Part shown: positions 6,577 to 8,930 of the stretch, piece by piece
How the letters are laid out: each line of letters opens with the position of its first letter
How positions within the stretch are numbered: position 1 is the first letter of the stretch
NCBI GenBank assembly: GCA_017612755.1
Contig: JAGAFH010000035.1
Span: 1 to 8,930, forward strand
Length of the DNA stretch: 8,930 bases
Source of the DNA: Clostridiales bacterium
Lineage (GTDB): Bacteria > Bacillota > Clostridia > Saccharofermentanales > Saccharofermentanaceae
Reading direction: 5' to 3'
The notes under the pieces: model-generated
Database searches by the model: none
Told to the model about the DNA's origin: nothing
What the model saw: the letters and a program-made list of their open reading frames with translations, nothing else
Made by a program: the position numbers and the translations under genes

Positions 6577-7179
6577 TCAGATCTGTGACCACTCAGGGGC
6601 GGAAGAAAGTATCAGGCTCCTTACGTAGATGTTCAGACGCCTGTTGTCCGTGGCGTCAGGATTTATGTAATTCAGGGGATAGACCTCGCTGTCAGTCCTG
6701 ATGGTTATCTTGTTGACGCCTTCCGTCAGGATCCCTGCCGGCACCTGATATTCCACGTTTCCCTGTTCGTCAGGCTCCACTTTTCCGATGAGAACGTCGT
6801 TGATGTAGAGGTCATTTTCGTAGCTCATGACCTGGGATATCTCAAGTTTTATACGGTAGTCCCTTTCCGGGTGGGTCACATATACGAATACGTCACCCGA
6901 CTTACCCAGGATCCAGGTGGCATCAGGCTCCGGATCTCCCCAGCCGTTTCCCAGGTTCAGGGGATTATAGTCGGAGGTGAAGACGAACTTTCTGTCAGCG
7001 CAGAACTTCTTTTCCAGATCCTTCTGGGAAAGATAATATTTGACCTTTTTGTCCACGTAGTAAAGCCGGTAGGCATCGGTAGCCCTTGAGGTATCAAGGG
7101 ATATGGCCATTACCGCCAGATAACTGATGAAGAGTATTCCGGAAAGGATATAGAGGATAACATTCTTTGCTTTCATCAT
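6577..7179 (-). CDS. Single-pass membrane protein with glycosyltransferase-associated beta-sandwich domain
   Basis: A 200-residue protein of unknown function. One hydrophobic helix at about 7-28 serves as signal anchor, and the rest is probably extracytoplasmic. The outer domain (about 72-193) contains LGNGWGDPEPDATWILGKSG, then beta-rich segments, INDVLIGKV (126-134), VPAGILTEGVNKITI (146-160) and a late TDNRRLNIYVRSL (177-189). From memory this succession resembles the C-terminal jelly-roll-like domain (DUF7024 type) attached to large GT-C membrane glycosyltransferases; I could not check it by search. Here it would be a stand-alone version beside a PIG-V-like transferase, which ends 9 bases upstream. 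It could bind sugar or help that enzyme. ATGs stand in tandem at 7179 and 7176; the ribosome binding site favours 7176 (199 residues). Confidence 0.75.
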   Translation of the reverse strand: MMKAKNVILYILSGILFISYLAVMAISLDTSRATDAYRLYYVDKKVKYYLSQKDLEKKFCADRKFVFTSDYNPLNLGNGWGDPEPDATWILGKSGDVFVYVTHPERDYRIKLEISQVMSYENDLYINDVLIGKVEPDEQGNVEYQVPAGILTEGVNKITIRTDSEVYPLNYINPDATDNRRLNIYVRSLILSSAPEWSQI

Positions 7180-7181
7180 AT

Positions 7182-7189
7182 CCCTCCCC
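7182..7189 (-). promoter_or_regulatory. Ribosome binding site that favours the second of two tandem ATGs
   Basis: The minus strand reads GGGGAGGG overlapping the stop codon of the upstream gene. It ends 2 bases before the ATG at 7179 but 5 bases before the ATG at 7176. The usual spacing supports 7176 as the real start. Confidence 0.6.
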
Positions 7190-8409
7190 TACACCAGATT
7201 AGGATCTACCAGGATCCAGTACTTGATAAGTATGATCTCCATGGCCGCTATGATCACGCCCAGGAAGGCCCTTGTCAGAGGCTTGAACTTTGAAAATTCA
7301 TCGGAGAAAGCCACTACTACAGTGAAGCATCCGATGGCATATCTGGGCACGGAATAAAAGCTGGAAGATGCGCTGGCCAGAAGGATTATCACAGAGAAAG
7401 TAGTCTCGTAGAAACGCTTCTGGTTAATGCATGTGATAACGATAAGGATGATTATCAGAAGCGTAGCGATACTTAAGAAATCCGGCGGGAATTCGTTATA
7501 GAATGCATACTTGAGATTCCGGAGAAGTCCGTTGGAATTCTTGCCCCATGCACGCTGTACGTGAAGGAAGGCAAGACCGTCTCCCGTGATCTTAGAAAGA
7601 AGGGCCATAAAGGAGAAAAATCCCAAAGGCACAAGACATGTTCCAAAGATAAGTTCCGGCTTCTTAAGGTTAGTTACTACAAAGTCTTTCAAGTTCGAAA
7701 ATAAGCTCTTAACAGGGGCCTTCTTATCGAACTTTGCCTCCTGTCTTATGTACTCCTCAATAAGGTCCACAAGTATAACGAAAACAAACATTATTCCCGC
7801 ATTTCTGGTGGCGGAAAGGAAGGCCCCCGCGATACCCATAGCTATATATCTCTTTGTCTTCAGGAAGTAAAAACAAAGGGTCAGCAGCATAAGGAAAAGC
7901 GCTTCCGTGTAAAGGATGGAGAAGTAGAAAGAGTATAGTCCCAGAGACATAAATGCCACATAGGAATAGGCAGCGAAAAGAGACTTTCTGGTGACCATCA
8001 TATACTTAAATCCGAAGTATTCCGCCACCAGGAAAAATACTGTATTTACAGCTTCGCCGATAAGAAGGATATTGTTCTGGTCATTATTTCCGAAGATCTT
8101 CCAGAAGAAGGCGACTATAGAGGGAAACAGAGGGAAGAAGGCCCACCAGGCCTGTCCGTTATAGGTAGGCGTTGCATGCAAGATCTCCAGATCCTTGCCA
8201 ATATAGGTCACATACCACTGATACCATCCCGTATCCCACTTGTTCATGGAAACGAGAAATCCCCTGACGGAATGATCTCCCGTGGCACGCATAAAGACCA
8301 CATACATGGAGATCCTGGATACCACAAAAAGGACTATCAGGACAGACAGGATAAAATAAGGCTTTGTAAGCCTGTCATATATCTTTTTGTGCTTAAGACT
8401 GTCAGTCAT
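7189..8409 (-). CDS. PIG-V-like GT-C mannosyltransferase family membrane protein
   Basis: A 406-residue protein with a run of hydrophobic helices from about residue 18 to the C-terminus. Features of the PIG-V/Mannosyl_trans2 family are visible: NKWDTGWYQWY at 57-66, with the acidic Asp59 expected in the first outer loop of GT-C enzymes; WAFFPLFP at 89-96; the SILYTEALF block near 164-172; and LSATRNAG at 198-205. Family members use polyprenyl-phosphate sugars as donors outside the membrane; eukaryotic PIG-V adds mannose to GPI, while bacterial substrates are mostly unknown. Residues 210-240 form a charged loop. The gene comes 65 bases after the GH3 gene and its stop is 9 bases before the one-helix protein, so those two are co-transcribed. 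The start at 8409 has only a GGGGAT stretch very close upstream and is moderately certain. Confidence 0.82.
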   Translation of the reverse strand: MTDSLKHKKIYDRLTKPYFILSVLIVLFVVSRISMYVVFMRATGDHSVRGFLVSMNKWDTGWYQWYVTYIGKDLEILHATPTYNGQAWWAFFPLFPSIVAFFWKIFGNNDQNNILLIGEAVNTVFFLVAEYFGFKYMMVTRKSLFAAYSYVAFMSLGLYSFYFSILYTEALFLMLLTLCFYFLKTKRYIAMGIAGAFLSATRNAGIMFVFVILVDLIEEYIRQEAKFDKKAPVKSLFSNLKDFVVTNLKKPELIFGTCLVPLGFFSFMALLSKITGDGLAFLHVQRAWGKNSNGLLRNLKYAFYNEFPPDFLSIATLLIIILIVITCINQKRFYETTFSVIILLASASSSFYSVPRYAIGCFTVVVAFSDEFSKFKPLTRAFLGVIIAAMEIILIKYWILVDPNLV

Positions 8410-8432
8410 TATCCCCGCTATCCCTGTTATCC

Positions 8433-8462
8433 ATTATTTTACGTTAAAGAGAATACATTCAA
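8433..8462 (-). promoter_or_regulatory. Weak promoter candidate upstream of the PIG-V-like gene
   Basis: The minus strand has TTGAAT (8462-8457). AT-rich hexamers follow: TAAAAT at 15-base spacing or AATAAT at 18-base spacing. Neither arrangement is ideal. No terminator is visible after the GH3 stop, so read-through from that gene is also possible. Confidence 0.3.
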
Positions 8463-8474
8463 AGGCTATAAGTG

Positions 8475-8930
8475 TCAAACCCGGCGCTTCTCCCCGCAGG
8501 CCTTTATAAATCCTGTAAGTTCAGAAGCCTGCGGATAGACTTCCGATATCTTCATTGAAGGCACATATCTTGAGGCTGCCACCAGGGCATTGATATCCCA
8601 TCCGAGAGCAGTTATCTCATCCTCCAGTATCTTCCACAGATCTTCGTAAGATCTTATCTCTTCAACGGAAGATCCGGTGCCGAGCCGGTACTCCTCATCA
8701 CCTTCAAGGAGCATGATGCTGGTCTTTCCACTGATATCTGAAGATGATGTTCCCACATAGATCTCATAAAGGCCGTCCTCCAGGAGGAACTTTCCGTAGT
8801 CCTCGTCAAAGGACGCAAGATCTGAGGTACTGATACGGAAGACCAGTTCCCGGCTCTCTCCCGCCTTAAGGAAATATTTCCCGAAAGCCCTAAGTTCCTT
8901 TACGGGCTTTCTGAGCCTGGATCTGACATC
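8475..8930 (-). CDS. GH3 beta-glycosidase, C-terminal end (cut by right edge)
   Basis: The frame is open from the right edge to the TGA at 8475, giving 151 visible residues. The first 70 or so match the fibronectin-III-like domain that closes many GH3 beta-glucosidases/xylosidases: RKPVKELRAFGKYFLKAGES, then a strand-rich stretch with STSDLASFDE, and LEDGLYEIYVGTSSSDI at about 48-64. This is the usual LxPGES...La.~D...G.Y.v.vG.SS.di pattern. About 85 residues follow the domain, without a recognised motif. The catalytic (beta/alpha)8 and alpha/beta-sandwich domains would lie beyond the right edge, so substrate and nucleophile cannot be assessed. A GTG at 8756 is internal and not a true start. 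The enzyme hydrolyses beta-linked oligosaccharides and is probably not part of the polysaccharide unit to its left. Confidence 0.85.
   Translation of the reverse strand, partial: DVRSRLRKPVKELRAFGKYFLKAGESRELVFRISTSDLASFDEDYGKFLLEDGLYEIYVGTSSSDISGKTSIMLLEGDEEYRLGTGSSVEEIRSYEDLWKILEDEITALGWDINALVAASRYVPSMKISEVYPQASELTGFIKACGEKRRV

Noticed and set aside
8410..8436. Repeated GGATA units before the PIG-V-like gene, partly like the I-SceI site
   Set aside because: Only part of the homing-endonuclease site matches, and three short GGATA repeats in 27 bases can arise by chance. No intron or endonuclease gene is present.
8475..8756. A separate 93-residue gene starting at GTG 8756
   Set aside because: The frame is open upstream to the window edge and the upstream residues complete a GH3 fibronectin-III-like domain, so the GTG is an internal valine codon.
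1..8930. CRISPR arrays, tRNA or rRNA genes, insertion sequences, phage genes
   Set aside because: No regularly spaced repeats, tRNA cloverleaf, transposase or phage protein could be seen. Nearly all bases are taken up by co-directional metabolic or surface genes.

Overview
The window is a stretch of cell-surface polysaccharide genes, all transcribed from the minus strand, so the biological order runs from the right edge (8930) to the left edge (1). Tight spacing, start/stop overlaps, GGAGG-type ribosome binding sites, near-even base composition and the gene mix (GH3 beta-glycosidase, GtrA, a PIG-V-like mannosyltransferase, CDP-dideoxyhexose genes) suggest a Firmicute, most likely a gut or rumen Clostridia/Lachnospiraceae-type organism. 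That taxonomic call is inference; no rRNA or other marker gene is present.

Right region (8930-6577): the C-terminal end of a GH3 beta-glycosidase runs in from the right edge. After a 65-base gap come a polytopic PIG-V-like GT-C mannosyltransferase and a one-helix membrane protein. The latter's outer domain resembles the beta-sandwich usually fused to the end of large GT-C glycosyltransferases. These two probably work together on lipid-linked sugar transfer at the outer membrane face.

Junction (6576-6466): about 110 bases with a possible weak terminator hairpin, a perfect 8-bp AT-rich inverted repeat and a good -10 box. A second transcription unit probably starts here.

Left region (6465-1): a compact seven-gene unit. 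rfbF, rfbG and rfbH convert glucose-1-phosphate through CDP-glucose and CDP-4-keto-6-deoxyglucose to the E1 product on the way to CDP-4-keto-3,6-dideoxyglucose. A GtrA-family membrane protein follows, then a DRE-TIM (HMGL/4-hydroxy-2-oxovalerate-type) aldolase with a second Rossmann-like domain, a HAD phosphatase, and the N-terminal part of an acetolactate-synthase-like ThDP enzyme that leaves the window at the left edge. The last four genes overlap one another and look translationally coupled.

Most interesting point: no dedicated C4 reductase or epimerase (abequose, paratose, tyvelose, ascarylose type) follows rfbH. Instead a 2-oxo-acid aldolase, a phosphatase and a ThDP lyase are coupled to it. 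Yersiniose is made from the same CDP-4-keto-3,6-dideoxyhexose by a ThDP enzyme (YerE) that adds a two-carbon branch at C4. The cassette here may therefore make a branched-chain deoxysugar, with the aldolase possibly supplying or processing a non-pyruvate 2-oxo-acid donor. This is a hypothesis. The E3 reductase partner of RfbH is not in the window, and the ThDP gene is cut.
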